The notes beneath the pieces were generated by a model. The model was not told the origin of the DNA and searched no databases. It was given only the letters and a program-made list of their open reading frames with translations. A stretch of DNA of 64,000 nucleotides from Flavobacterium sp. (GTDB lineage: Bacteria; Bacteroidota; Bacteroidia; Flavobacteriales; Flavobacteriaceae): positions 1 to 64,000 of the forward strand of contig NZ_JANJUQ010000044.1 of NCBI RefSeq assembly GCF_024710485.1, given 5' to 3'. The translations under genes were made by a program, and so were the position numbers. The first letter of the stretch is position 1, and the number at the start of each line of letters is the position of its first letter. Below, one piece after another: positions 34,993 to 44,539 of this stretch.

Positions 34993-36324
34993 ATGTATAC
35001 ATTTTCAAGTAAATTAAAAACCTTTTCTTTTGTCCTAATGATCATTGGTGTTCTTGGGATTGGTTATGGTTTTTTAACTGCACCAAAAACTATCCAAGAT
35101 GTTGAGACTATTTTGGCATCTGATAGTCACGGACATTCTAATGCTCACGATGCAGCAGCTACTCATGATGCTCATGGAGCTGAAGCAGGTCACGATGCAA
35201 AAGCTACCGCTGAGCACACCGAGCACTTAGAGCACGTTCTACACCAATTACAAAACAAACCGTGGGCAGCCTTGTATGTAGCATGTCTGTTCTTTATGTT
35301 AATTGCCTTAGGAGCTTTGGCTTTCTATGCCATTCAACAAGTAGCACAAGCAGGTTGGTCTCCGGTTTTATTCCGAGTGATGCAAGGCATAACCGCTTAT
35401 TTGTTACCGGGTTCAATTATTTTCTTTGTATTGTTGCTTTTATCAGGTTTCCACTTTAATCATTTGTTTATTTGGATGGATGAAGAAGTTAGAGCAACAG
35501 ACGAATTAATTCAAGGTAAAGCCGGTTATTTGAACTTCCCATTCTGGATTATCAGAGCGGCTGTATTCATCTTTGGATGGAACTTGTACAGACATTTATC
35601 AAGAAAGAATTGTTTGGCTCAAGACGAAGCTACTGATAATACTTTCTACAAAAAGAATTTCAAAATGTCTGCTGCATTTTTAGTATTCTTCATTGTGTCT
35701 GAATCTATCATGTCATGGGATTGGATTATGTCGGTTGATCCGCATTGGTTCAGTACATTGTTCGGTTGGTATGTTTTTGCCAGTTTCTTTGTGAGCGGTA
35801 TCACTGTAATCTCAATGGTTACTATATACCTAAAATCAAAAGGATATTTAGAAAATGTAAATTCAAGTCACATCCACGATTTATCTAAATTCATGTTTGG
35901 TATCAGTGTGTTTTGGACTTACCTATGGTTCTCTCAATTCATGTTGATTTGGTACTCTAACATTCCGGAAGAGGTAACTTATTTCAAAACTCGTATCGAA
36001 GATTTCGGTTTGCCTTTCTGGGGTGCGGTTGTAATGAATTTCATTTTCCCGTTCCTAGTATTAATCAACACCGATTTCAAACGTATCTCATGGATTATCG
36101 TTATGGCTGGTATTGTAATCCTATTAGGTCACTATGTTGATTTCTTCAACATGATTATGCCTGCAACGGTAGGGGATCAATGGTTTATTGGAGTGCCTGA
36201 GATTTCTTCAATCTTATTCTTCCTTGGCTTGTTTATTTTTGTAGTATTCACTGCCTTGACTAAAGCACCATTGACACCGAAACGCAATCCTTTTATTGAA
36301 GAAAGTAAACATTTTCATTATTAA
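34993..36324 (+). CDS. actF: Alternative complex III subunit ActF (second NrfD-like membrane subunit)
   Basis: This 443-residue membrane protein has about ten transmembrane segments and resembles ActC. Between the first and second hydrophobic segments (about residues 45-87) is a His-rich stretch with repeated HDA, AHD and HGA words, about 14 histidines, perhaps binding copper or zinc. Family segments such as SWDWIMSVDPHWFSTLFGWYV and FWTYLWFSQFMLIWYSN are intact. coxB begins 20 bases after its stop. Confidence 0.96.
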   Translation: MYTFSSKLKTFSFVLMIIGVLGIGYGFLTAPKTIQDVETILASDSHGHSNAHDAAATHDAHGAEAGHDAKATAEHTEHLEHVLHQLQNKPWAALYVACLFFMLIALGALAFYAIQQVAQAGWSPVLFRVMQGITAYLLPGSIIFFVLLLLSGFHFNHLFIWMDEEVRATDELIQGKAGYLNFPFWIIRAAVFIFGWNLYRHLSRKNCLAQDEATDNTFYKKNFKMSAAFLVFFIVSESIMSWDWIMSVDPHWFSTLFGWYVFASFFVSGITVISMVTIYLKSKGYLENVNSSHIHDLSKFMFGISVFWTYLWFSQFMLIWYSNIPEEVTYFKTRIEDFGLPFWGAVVMNFIFPFLVLINTDFKRISWIIVMAGIVILLGHYVDFFNMIMPATVGDQWFIGVPEISSILFFLGLFIFVVFTALTKAPLTPKRNPFIEESKHFHY

Positions 36325-36343
36325 TATTTAAAGTAAATTACAA

Positions 36344-37534
36344 ATGACAACTTTTTTGATACTTATAGTTGTAGTCTTATTGGCAGTTGCCCTATGGCAG
36401 TTAACTAAAATATTCGACTTAACTCAAGTTGGTGGTGGAAATGTTAATGACACTCAAATTGCAGATGATAATGATAACAAAGTAAACGGTTATTTGATGT
36501 TTGCCTTTTTAGGTTTCATCTATCTCACTACAATTTTGTGTTTGCTAAACTATAGCGATTTACCGCTAATCGGTGATTCTGCTTCTGAGCATGGTCCGCA
36601 AGTTGATAACTTGATGATGATTTCGTTAGTGCTTATCTTCATTGTGCAAACTGTTACTCAAGCTTTATTACACTACTTTGCATTTAAATACAGAGGAAGA
36701 CAAGGACAAAAAGCTTTATACTTCGCTGATAATAACAAATTAGAGTTTATCTGGAGTATTATTCCTGCAATTGTTCTAGCCGGTTTGATTTTGTACGGAT
36801 TATATGCTTGGACAAACATTATGTTCATTGATGAGAAAGACGAGCAAGATGCTATCGTAATCGAATTATATGCGCAACAATTTAAATGGGAAGCTCGTTA
36901 TGCCGGTGCAGATAATGTATTGGGTAAAGCAAACGTTAGATATATTGAAGGTGTAAACAACTTAGGGGTTGATTTGTCTGACCCAAATGCACAAGATGAT
37001 TTTACATCTGCAGAATTACACATCCCTAAAGGAAAAAGAGTAGTTTTCAAAATGCGTTCTCAAGACGTATTACACTCGGCTTACATGCCGCACTTCAGAG
37101 CACAAATGAACTGTGTTCCTGGTATGGTTACTACGTTCTCTTTCATTCCTACCATGACAACGGCTGAGATGAGAGAAAAACCTGCTATGATTACAAAGGT
37201 GGCTAACATCAATGCTATTAGAGCCAAGAAAAGTGAGAAGCTAGTGGCTGAAGGTCAAACAGCTTTAGATCCTTACACTTTCGATTATTTATTATTATGT
37301 AATAAGATCTGTGGTTCTTCTCACTACAATATGCAAATGAAAATTGTTGTAGATACACCGGAAGAATACGCCGCATGGTTAAAAGAAAATTCTGCTAAAA
37401 CAATTGTTCAAGCAGTAAAAACAGCAGCTGCTGAAGCCAAAGCTTCTGAAACACCTGCTGCTCCTTCAAAAGATTCATCTTCAACTGCCGGTAAAGACAC
37501 TACAGTAGTTGCCCAAGCAGAACCAAAACAGTAA
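36344..37534 (+). CDS. coxB: Cytochrome c oxidase subunit II (CuA)
   Basis: CoxB takes electrons through the binuclear CuA centre. The 396-residue protein has three hydrophobic stretches and a CuA domain whose ligands are visible: His in VLHSAYMPHFR, then C319-NKI-C323-GSSH327-YNM330. The residues between the two cysteines differ from the common SEL, but all metal ligands are present. There is an extended N-terminal region with an extra membrane helix and a low-complexity C-terminal tail rich in Ala, Ser and Thr. It follows actF, linking the complex III and oxidase genes. Confidence 0.97.
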   Translation: MTTFLILIVVVLLAVALWQLTKIFDLTQVGGGNVNDTQIADDNDNKVNGYLMFAFLGFIYLTTILCLLNYSDLPLIGDSASEHGPQVDNLMMISLVLIFIVQTVTQALLHYFAFKYRGRQGQKALYFADNNKLEFIWSIIPAIVLAGLILYGLYAWTNIMFIDEKDEQDAIVIELYAQQFKWEARYAGADNVLGKANVRYIEGVNNLGVDLSDPNAQDDFTSAELHIPKGKRVVFKMRSQDVLHSAYMPHFRAQMNCVPGMVTTFSFIPTMTTAEMREKPAMITKVANINAIRAKKSEKLVAEGQTALDPYTFDYLLLCNKICGSSHYNMQMKIVVDTPEEYAAWLKENSAKTIVQAVKTAAAEAKASETPAAPSKDSSSTAGKDTTVVAQAEPKQ

Positions 37535-37557
37535 TTAAATTTAAAAGTTTATAATAT

Positions 37558-39351
37558 ATGTCAGCTCACAACCACGATCACGGTCACGACGCACACGAAC
37601 ACCACCATAAAGACACCTTTATTACTAAATATATTTTTAGTATTGATCACAAGATGATATCAAAACAATATTTGATTACAGGTATCATTATGGGGATCAT
37701 TGGTGTAGGGATGTCAATGCTTTTCAGAATGCAATTGGCTTGGCCTGAAGAATCTTTTAAAATTTTCAGCTTCTTCTTAGGTGAGCGTATGGCTCCGGGA
37801 GGTGTTATGAATAATGAAACCTATTTAGCATTGGTAACCATACACGGAACCATTATGGTATTCTTTGTATTGACTGCCGGTCTAAGCGGAACTTTCAGTA
37901 ACTTATTAATTCCATTGCAAATTGGAGCTAGAGACATGGCTTCAGGATTCCTGAATATGGTTTCCTACTGGTTGTTCTTCCTTTCAAGTGTAGTAATGGT
38001 TATTTCCTTGTTTGTTGAATCAGGACCGGCATCAGCAGGTTGGACAATTTATCCTCCGTTGAGTGCTTTGCCTCAAGCTATGTCTGGTTCAGGAGCAGGG
38101 ATGACATTGTGGTTAGTTTCAATGGCTATCTTTATTGCGTCTTCATTGCTTGGTTCTTTGAACTACATTGTAACTGTAATCAACCTTAGAACTAAAGGGA
38201 TGTCGATGACAAGAATGCCACTTACCATTTGGGCTTTCTTTATCACTGCTATCATTGGAGTTATTTCTTTCCCTGTATTGTTATCAGCAGCTTTGATGTT
38301 AATCATGGACAGAAGCTTCGGTACTTCATTCTTCCTATCTGATATTTATATCGCCGGTGAAGTATTGCATTACCAAGGAGGTTCTCCGGTATTGTTCGAA
38401 CACTTATTCTGGTTCTTAGGACACCCTGAGGTTTATATCGTATTGTTACCGGCTTTGGGAATTACTTCCGAAATTATTGCTACTAACTCTCGTAAACCAA
38501 TCTTCGGTTACAGAGCGATGATCATGTCTATCATTGCCATTGCTTTCTTGTCAACTATCGTTTGGGGTCACCATATGTTTATCTCCGGTATGAATCCATT
38601 CTTAGGATCTGTATTTACTTTCACCACTTTGTTGATTGCCATACCTTCTGCGGTAAAAGCGTTCAACTACATCACTACTTTGTGGAAAGGTAACTTACAA
38701 TTAAATCCTGCGATGTTGTTTTCTATCGGTTTGGTGTCCACTTTCATTACAGGTGGTTTAACCGGAATTATTTTAGGAGACAGTACTTTGGACATCAACG
38801 TACACGATACTTACTTTGTTGTGGCTCACTTCCACTTAGTAATGGGTATCTCTGCACTTTACGGAATGTTTGCAGGTATCTACCATTGGTTCCCAAGAAT
38901 GTTTGGTAGAATGCTAAATAAAAACTTAGGTTATGTACACTTCTGGGTTACTGCAGTTTGTGCTTACGGGGTTTTCTTCCCAATGCACTTTATCGGTATG
39001 GCCGGATTACCAAGAAGATATTACTCTAACACAAGCTTCCCGTTATTTGACGACTTACAAAACGTAAACGTTATCATTACAACCTTTGCTCTAGTAGGAG
39101 GTGCATTCCAATTGGTATTCTTGTGGAACTTCTTCCATAGTATTTTCTACGGTAAGAAATCGGTGCAAAACCCATGGAGATCTAACACTCTTGAGTGGAC
39201 TGCTCCTGTTGAACACATCCACGGTAACTGGCCGGGTGAAATTCCTGAAGTACACAGATGGCCTTATGACTACAGTAAACCGGGTCACGATGATGATTTT
39301 GTTCCTCAAAACGTACCAATGAAACCGGGTGAAGAAGTATTACATCACTAA
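37558..39351 (+). CDS. coxA: Cytochrome c oxidase subunit I
   Basis: CoxA holds low-spin heme a and the heme a3-CuB site where oxygen is reduced. In 597 residues the key histidines are seen in THGTIMVFF, in LGHPEVYIVLLPALG (His289, with the cross-linking Tyr), in WGHHMF, and in HDTYFVVAHFHLVMG. About 12 transmembrane segments are present. The first 20 residues carry about nine histidines (HNHDHGHDAHEHHH), maybe a metal-handling tail. It is the last gene of the act-cox operon and is followed by a terminator. Confidence 0.98.
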   Translation: MSAHNHDHGHDAHEHHHKDTFITKYIFSIDHKMISKQYLITGIIMGIIGVGMSMLFRMQLAWPEESFKIFSFFLGERMAPGGVMNNETYLALVTIHGTIMVFFVLTAGLSGTFSNLLIPLQIGARDMASGFLNMVSYWLFFLSSVVMVISLFVESGPASAGWTIYPPLSALPQAMSGSGAGMTLWLVSMAIFIASSLLGSLNYIVTVINLRTKGMSMTRMPLTIWAFFITAIIGVISFPVLLSAALMLIMDRSFGTSFFLSDIYIAGEVLHYQGGSPVLFEHLFWFLGHPEVYIVLLPALGITSEIIATNSRKPIFGYRAMIMSIIAIAFLSTIVWGHHMFISGMNPFLGSVFTFTTLLIAIPSAVKAFNYITTLWKGNLQLNPAMLFSIGLVSTFITGGLTGIILGDSTLDINVHDTYFVVAHFHLVMGISALYGMFAGIYHWFPRMFGRMLNKNLGYVHFWVTAVCAYGVFFPMHFIGMAGLPRRYYSNTSFPLFDDLQNVNVIITTFALVGGAFQLVFLWNFFHSIFYGKKSVQNPWRSNTLEWTAPVEHIHGNWPGEIPEVHRWPYDYSKPGHDDDFVPQNVPMKPGEEVLHH

Positions 39352-39367
39352 TTCATTGACAAAATAT

Positions 39368-39399
39368 AAAAAAGCCTTTCCTAACCGAAAGGCTTTTTT
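39368..39399 (+). terminator. Terminator of the act-cox operon
   Basis: AAAAAAGCCTTTC (39368-39380) pairs with GAAAGGCTTTTTT (39387-39399) around a six-base loop. Confidence 0.92.
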
Positions 39400-39400
39400 A

Positions 39401-39427
39401 TTGGCAACCAACTTTGTTATATATTTG
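39401..39427 (+). promoter_or_regulatory. Promoter of ruvB
   Basis: TTG (39401-39403), 16 bases, then TATATTTG (39420-39427). Transcription is predicted within a few bases of the ruvB ATG at 39432. Confidence 0.5.
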
Positions 39428-39431
39428 TGAG

Positions 39432-40454
39432 ATGAATGAAAATTTAGATCCAACCAACCAACGCTTCAACCCCGAAGAGCTCGACCTCGAGAAAAAATTG
39501 AGACCACTCAATTTTGATGATTTTACCGGTCAAGATCAGGTTTTGGAGAATTTGAAAATCTTTGTAGAAGCCGCTAATTTGCGTCAAGAGGCTCTCGACC
39601 ATACTTTGTTTCACGGACCTCCTGGTTTAGGGAAAACCACTTTGGCTAATATTTTGGCTAACGAGTTAGGTGTTGGCATCAAGATTACTTCGGGACCCGT
39701 TTTGGACAAGCCTGGTGATTTAGCCGGTTTGTTGACTAATTTGGACGAAAGAGATGTTTTGTTCATAGACGAAATTCATCGTTTGAGTCCGGTAGTGGAA
39801 GAATACTTGTATTCCGCAATGGAGGATTTCAAAATCGATATCATGATTGAATCCGGACCCAATGCCAGAAGTGTCCAAATCAATCTTAATCCTTTTACTC
39901 TGGTTGGTGCCACAACCCGTTCGGGTCTTTTAACCGCCCCGATGCGCGCTCGTTTCGGTATCCAAAGTCGTTTACAATATTACAATACAGAATTGTTAAC
40001 TACCATAGTTCAGCGTAGTTCAAGTATACTTAAAATGCCTATAACTATGGAAGCCGCTATCGAAATTGCAGGGCGTAGCCGAGGAACACCTCGTATTGCG
40101 AATGCTTTACTCAGACGAGTACGTGATTTTGCCCAAATTAAAGGCAATGGTAAAATCGATGTTGAAATTGCCCGTTTTTCACTAAAAGCACTTAATGTAG
40201 ACGCCCACGGTTTAGACGAAATGGACAATAAAATACTCACCACTATCATCGAAAAATTCAAAGGTGGTCCGGTCGGATTATCTACCTTAGCCACAGCCGT
40301 TTCCGAAAGCGGTGAAACAATTGAAGAAGTATACGAACCTTTTTTAATCCAAGAAGGTTTTATCGTCAGAACACCGCGTGGTCGAGAAGTCACAGAGAAA
40401 GCCTATAAGCACCTGGGTAAGATCAACCCAAATATTCAAGGTGGATTATTTTAG
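39432..40454 (+). CDS. ruvB: Holliday junction branch-migration ATPase RuvB
   Basis: RuvB is the hexameric motor of the RuvABC resolvase. The 340-residue product has Walker A ([11 protein letters not shown]), Walker B (LFIDEIHRL), the sensor segment [18 protein letters not shown] and the C-terminal winged helix ([11 protein letters not shown], then [12 protein letters not shown]). The start is MNENLDPTN at 39432; the frame's earlier TTG or ATA-region start lies in the promoter. Its partner ruvA is 3.5 kb downstream. The 3' side holds a GC-richer palindromic element. Confidence 0.98.
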   Translation: MNENLDPTNQRFNPEELDLEKKLRPLNFDDFTGQDQVLENLKIFVEAANLRQEALDHTLFHGPPGLGKTTLANILANELGVGIKITSGPVLDKPGDLAGLLTNLDERDVLFIDEIHRLSPVVEEYLYSAMEDFKIDIMIESGPNARSVQINLNPFTLVGATTRSGLLTAPMRARFGIQSRLQYYNTELLTTIVQRSSSILKMPITMEAAIEIAGRSRGTPRIANALLRRVRDFAQIKGNGKIDVEIARFSLKALNVDAHGLDEMDNKILTTIIEKFKGGPVGLSTLATAVSESGETIEEVYEPFLIQEGFIVRTPRGREVTEKAYKHLGKINPNIQGGLF

Positions 40455-40573
40455 GGCATTTCCCTTCGGGCAGTCGGCTTTCGCCTCGTGTCCCTACGGG
40501 TCGGGTTTTCCGCACTCGCTTTTTTTGCTGCACAAAAAAGAGCTCAAACAATCGCTCCAACCCCTAATGCACC
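40455..40573. repeat. GC-rich palindromic intergenic element
   Basis: The 119 bases between ruvB and queG differ sharply from the rest of the window in GC content and pattern: CCCTTCGGG (40462-40470), CCCTACGGG (40492-40500), then a hairpin with CGCTTTTTTTG against CACAAAAAAGAGC (about 40517-40543). It codes for nothing convincing. Similar chains of CCCTTCGGG and TTTTTG/CAAAAA words occur as dispersed repeats in flavobacterial genomes, from memory. Confidence 0.6.
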
Positions 40574-41497
40574 ATGAACTCAAGTAAAGAGAAATATACC
40601 CAATTCATCAAAGCCGAAGCCAAGCGCCTCGGTTTTATGGCTTGCGGTATTTCCAAAGCTGAGTTTTTAGAAGAGGAAGCTCCGCGATTAGAACGTTGGC
40701 TAAAACAAAACTATCACGGACAAATGGGTTATATGGAAGAGTATTTTGACAAGCGCTTGGATCCAACCTTATTAGTTCCCGATTCTAAAAGTGTCATCTC
40801 TTTATTGGTCAACTATTATCCTTCCGAGTTTCAAAATGCGGATACCTATAAAATTTCAAAATATGCTTACGGTAAAGATTACCATAACGTCATCAAGAAA
40901 AAAGTTGTTAAGATTTTAAAATCTATCAAAAGAGAAATTGGCGATTTCTCGGGTAGGGCTTTTGTCGATATGGCACCCATCATGGACAAAGCTTGGGCCG
41001 CTAAAAGTGGATTGGGATGGATTGGGAAAAACAGCAATTTGATCACCCAAAAAGTAGGTTCATTCTATTTCATAGCCCAGTTGGTCATCGATTTAGAACT
41101 GGAGTATGACAATCCCACAACAGATCACTGCGGTACTTGTACGGCATGTATCGACGCTTGTCCAACACAAGCTATAGTGTCACCCTATATAGTAGACGGT
41201 AGCAAGTGTATTTCCTATTATACCATCGAACTTAAAGAAAATATTCCCTCTGAAGTGAAAGGTAAATTCGACGATTGGATGTTCGGTTGCGATGTTTGCC
41301 AAGATGTTTGCCCGTGGAATAAATTTTCAAAACCACACCAAGAACCGGCTTTTAAAGCTTATCCTGAACTGTTGTCTTATTCCAAAAAAGACTGGGAAGA
41401 AATCACCGAGGAAACTTTTGCTAAAGTTTTCCCCAATTCACCACTCAAACGAGCCCAATGGGAAGGAATCAAGAAAAATATTAACTTTTTAAAGTAA
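40574..41497 (+). CDS. queG: Epoxyqueuosine reductase
   Basis: QueG performs the final step of tRNA queuosine synthesis, reducing epoxyqueuosine with cobalamin and two [4Fe-4S] clusters. The 307-residue product has the flavoprotein-like [11 protein letters not shown] start of its core, [16 protein letters not shown], and both ferredoxin motifs [16 protein letters not shown] and [11 protein letters not shown]. The E. coli protein is longer because of a C-terminal HEAT repeat region, which seems missing here, as in some Bacteroidota. Together with yhhQ at 2.2 kb it shows that the organism uses queuosine. Confidence 0.97.
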   Translation: MNSSKEKYTQFIKAEAKRLGFMACGISKAEFLEEEAPRLERWLKQNYHGQMGYMEEYFDKRLDPTLLVPDSKSVISLLVNYYPSEFQNADTYKISKYAYGKDYHNVIKKKVVKILKSIKREIGDFSGRAFVDMAPIMDKAWAAKSGLGWIGKNSNLITQKVGSFYFIAQLVIDLELEYDNPTTDHCGTCTACIDACPTQAIVSPYIVDGSKCISYYTIELKENIPSEVKGKFDDWMFGCDVCQDVCPWNKFSKPHQEPAFKAYPELLSYSKKDWEEITEETFAKVFPNSPLKRAQWEGIKKNINFLK

Positions 41498-41548
41498 AAT
41501 TGGTAGTAAAAGAAACGGCTAAAAGTTTCCATATTTCGCTCAGTCTTC

Positions 41549-41556
41549 TACCTTTG
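41549..41556 (+). promoter_or_regulatory. -7 promoter element of maeB
   Basis: TACCTTTG is an exact TAnnTTTG match 25 bases before the maeB ATG. A clear -33 TTG is not seen. Confidence 0.45.
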
Positions 41557-41581
41557 TAAGTCATAATAAAACTACTCTCAA

Positions 41582-43873
41582 ATGAACAAATATAGTAAGC
41601 GCAGAGAAGCCCTTTTATACCACGCAAAACCTGCACCCGGTAAAATTCAAGTGGTGCCGACCAAAAAATACGCTACCCAAAGAGACTTGTCATTAGCCTA
41701 TTCTCCGGGTGTGGCAGAGCCTTGTTTAGAGATTGCTAAAGACGTTAATAACGTTTATAAATACACTGCTAAAGGAAATTTAGTAGCGGTTATCAGTAAC
41801 GGAACGGCTGTTTTAGGATTAGGAGATATCGGTCCGGAAGCTTCCAAACCGGTAATGGAAGGGAAAGCTTTATTGTTTAAAATCTTCGCAGGAATTGATG
41901 TATTCGATATTGAAATAGATACGAAAGATGTCGATAAGTTCATAGAAACAGTAAAAAATATTGCGCCGACTTTCGGTGGAATCAACCTGGAAGATATTAA
42001 AGCACCGGAATCTTTTGAAATCGAAAGGCGTTTGGTGGAAGAGTTGAATATTCCGGTAATGCATGATGACCAACACGGAACTGCTATCATCTCCTCGGCG
42101 GCTCTATTGAATGCTTTAGAATTGGCGAAAAAGAATATAGCCGATGTAAAAGTTGTCGTATCCGGAGCCGGTTCTGCTGCTTTGGCTTGTGCCAATTTAT
42201 ATATTTTGTTAGGCATCAAACCTGAAAATATTGTGATGTTTGATAGTCGTGGAATACTTTCTCCGGAGAGAACTACGCTGTCTGAATTGCAAAAAAAATA
42301 CGCAAATGGTAAAGAAGGAACAACCTTGGAAGAGGCTTTAGTAGGTGCCGATATTTTCTTAGGACTTTCTGCGGGTAATATTTTAACCCCTGAAATGTTG
42401 TTGGGCATGGCTAAAAATCCAATCGTATTTGCCATGGCGAATCCTTTACCGGAAATTGATTATAATTTGGCAATCGCTACCCGAAAAGATATTATTATGG
42501 CAACCGGACGTTCAGATCATCCTAATCAGGTGAACAATGTTTTAGGATTCCCCTATATTTTCCGTGGTGCGCTAGATGTCAGAGCTACCAAAATCAACGA
42601 AGAAATGAAAATGGCTGCGGTGCGTGCCTTGGCGGAATTGGCCAAAGAACCGGTGCCGGAACAAGTAAACATTGCTTACGGAGAAACCCGATTGAACTTC
42701 GGGAGAGACTATATTATTCCAAAACCATTTGATCCGAGATTAATCACTAAAGTAGCCCCGGCAGTAGCCAAAGCCGCTATGGACTCGGGTGTAGCCTTAC
42801 ATCCGATAACCGATTGGGAAAAATACGAAGAGGAATTGTTAGAACGATTAGGTTCTGATAATAAAATGGTTCGCTTATTAACCAATCGTGCTAAAACAGA
42901 GCCGAAACGTGTGGTTTTTGCCGAAGCTGATCATCTGGATGTGTTGAAAGCGGCCCAAATTGCTTACGAAGAAGGTATCGCACATCCGATTTTGTTAGGG
43001 AACAAAGAGTTGATTTTAGAGTTAAAAGAAGAGCTTGGATTTGATGCTGATGTGCCGATTTTTGACCCGAAAACCAAAGAAGAAGACGAGCGTCGAATGA
43101 AATATGCCGATATTTATTGGAAGTCGAGACAGCGCCGTGGTATTTCTTTGTTGGACGCCCAAAAATGGATGCGTGAGCGCAATTATTTTGCGGCTATGAT
43201 GGTCAATGAAGGCGATGCAGATGCTATGGTTTCAGGGTATTCCAGAAGTTATCCGACTACTGTAAAACCTTTGATGCAATTGATTGGAAAAGCGCCCGGA
43301 ATTTCCCTCATTGCTACCACCAATATGATGATGACCAACCGCGGACCGATGTTTTTATCCGATACGGCCATCAATCCGAATCCAACTGCCGATGAGTTGG
43401 CCAAGATTGCCTTGATGACCGCTAAAACAGTGAGAATGTTTGGAATGGAGCCGGTTATTGCAATGGTTTCGTTTTCAAATTTTGGTTCTTCTTCTCATGA
43501 AAGCGCTACCAAAGTGAGACAAGCCGTAGCTTACTTACACGAATATTATCCGGATTTAATTGTTGATGGTGAAATCCAAACCGATTTTGCCTTAAATCCA
43601 GAAATGCTTAAAAATAAATTCCCTTTCTCAAAATTAGCCGGTAAAAAAGTGAACACCTTGGTTTTCCCTAATTTGGAAGCAGCCAATATCAACTACAAGT
43701 TGTTAAAAGAACTTTACAAAGTTGATTCTATCGGTCCAATCATGTTGGGTATGAGTAAAGCAGTACATATTTTCCAATTAGGAGCGAGTGTGGAAGAGAT
43801 GGTGAATATGGTTGCGGTAGCTGTAGTTGATGCCCAAGAAAAGGACAAAAGAAAGAAAGTGTCTGAAAAATAG
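41582..43873 (+). CDS. maeB: NADP-dependent malic enzyme with a phosphotransacetylase-like domain
   Basis: The enzyme decarboxylates malate to pyruvate, supplying NADPH. Residues 1 to about 415 are the malic enzyme domain (SLAYSPGVAEPCLEIAKD, GDIGPEASKPVMEGKA, VVSGAGSAALACANL, FAMANPLPEIDY). The rest, to residue 763, is a phosphate acetyltransferase-like domain (VFAEADHLDVLKAA, the SGYSRSYPTTVKP segment, FSNFGSSSHESATKV), which in this family is probably regulatory, sensing acetyl-CoA. Length and order are typical of MaeB. It stands between queG and ruvA with its own promoter element. Confidence 0.98.
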   Translation: MNKYSKRREALLYHAKPAPGKIQVVPTKKYATQRDLSLAYSPGVAEPCLEIAKDVNNVYKYTAKGNLVAVISNGTAVLGLGDIGPEASKPVMEGKALLFKIFAGIDVFDIEIDTKDVDKFIETVKNIAPTFGGINLEDIKAPESFEIERRLVEELNIPVMHDDQHGTAIISSAALLNALELAKKNIADVKVVVSGAGSAALACANLYILLGIKPENIVMFDSRGILSPERTTLSELQKKYANGKEGTTLEEALVGADIFLGLSAGNILTPEMLLGMAKNPIVFAMANPLPEIDYNLAIATRKDIIMATGRSDHPNQVNNVLGFPYIFRGALDVRATKINEEMKMAAVRALAELAKEPVPEQVNIAYGETRLNFGRDYIIPKPFDPRLITKVAPAVAKAAMDSGVALHPITDWEKYEEELLERLGSDNKMVRLLTNRAKTEPKRVVFAEADHLDVLKAAQIAYEEGIAHPILLGNKELILELKEELGFDADVPIFDPKTKEEDERRMKYADIYWKSRQRRGISLLDAQKWMRERNYFAAMMVNEGDADAMVSGYSRSYPTTVKPLMQLIGKAPGISLIATTNMMMTNRGPMFLSDTAINPNPTADELAKIALMTAKTVRMFGMEPVIAMVSFSNFGSSSHESATKVRQAVAYLHEYYPDLIVDGEIQTDFALNPEMLKNKFPFSKLAGKKVNTLVFPNLEAANINYKLLKELYKVDSIGPIMLGMSKAVHIFQLGASVEEMVNMVAVAVVDAQEKDKRKKVSEK

Positions 43874-43928
43874 TTTTGTAATATTGTTCAGATATTGTAA
43901 AGTGATGATGTCAGTTGAAGAATTTTGC

Positions 43929-43936
43929 TATATTTG
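43929..43936 (+). promoter_or_regulatory. -7 promoter element of ruvA-sprA
   Basis: TATATTTG matches TAnnTTTG and ends 18 bases before the ruvA ATG at 43955. No TTG stands at the usual distance. Confidence 0.45.
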
Positions 43937-43954
43937 GATTAGATTAAGGTTAAA

Positions 43955-44536
43955 ATGATTGCACATATTCAAGGAAAATTAGTTGAAAAAACACCGACTG
44001 ATGTGGTGATAGACTGCAATGGAGTAGGCTATCATATCAATATTTCATTGCATACGTTTTCATTGCTTCCGCAATCGGATTATATCAAATTGTATACTTA
44101 TCTTCAAATTAAGGAAGATGCCCATTCTTTATACGGATTTGTAGAAAAATCGGAGAGAGAACTCTTTAAATTGCTTTTGTCTGTATCAGGAATTGGTGCT
44201 GGAATTGCGCGTACCATGTTGTCTTCCTTGGATCCTAAACAAATAATTCAGGCTATAGCCGGAGGTGATGTGGGAACCATCCAATCTATCAAAGGGATTG
44301 GCAATAAAACCGCTCAAAGAGTGATATTGGATTTAAGAGATAAGGTGCTAAAAATATACGACTTAGATGAAATTTCTGTGGCACAACACAATATTAACCG
44401 AGAAGAATCGTTATCTGCTTTGGAGGTGTTGGGTTATGTTAGAAAAAATGCCGAAAAAGTGGTCGATAAAATCCTAAAAGATAATCCTGAGGCATCAGTG
44501 GAAACCATCATCAAACAAGCATTAAAAAATTTATAA
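43955..44536 (+). CDS. ruvA: Holliday junction DNA helicase subunit RuvA
   Basis: RuvA tetramers bind the four-way junction and load RuvB. The 193-residue product has the OB-fold start MIAHIQGKLVEKTPTDVVIDCNGVGYHI in family form, two helix-hairpin-helix motifs (SGIGAGIARTML and KGIGNKTAQRVILDL) and the C-terminal RuvB-binding three-helix domain. sprA begins three bases after its stop, so sprA may depend on its transcript. Confidence 0.98.
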   Translation: MIAHIQGKLVEKTPTDVVIDCNGVGYHINISLHTFSLLPQSDYIKLYTYLQIKEDAHSLYGFVEKSERELFKLLLSVSGIGAGIARTMLSSLDPKQIIQAIAGGDVGTIQSIKGIGNKTAQRVILDLRDKVLKIYDLDEISVAQHNINREESLSALEVLGYVRKNAEKVVDKILKDNPEASVETIIKQALKNL

Positions 44537-44539
44537 TTC

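Noticed and set aside
41755-42435. A 226-residue open frame on the minus strand inside maeB
   Set aside because: It is a mirror of the malic enzyme coding sequence; its translation is Ser/Ala-rich without family features, and the plus-strand gene is certain.
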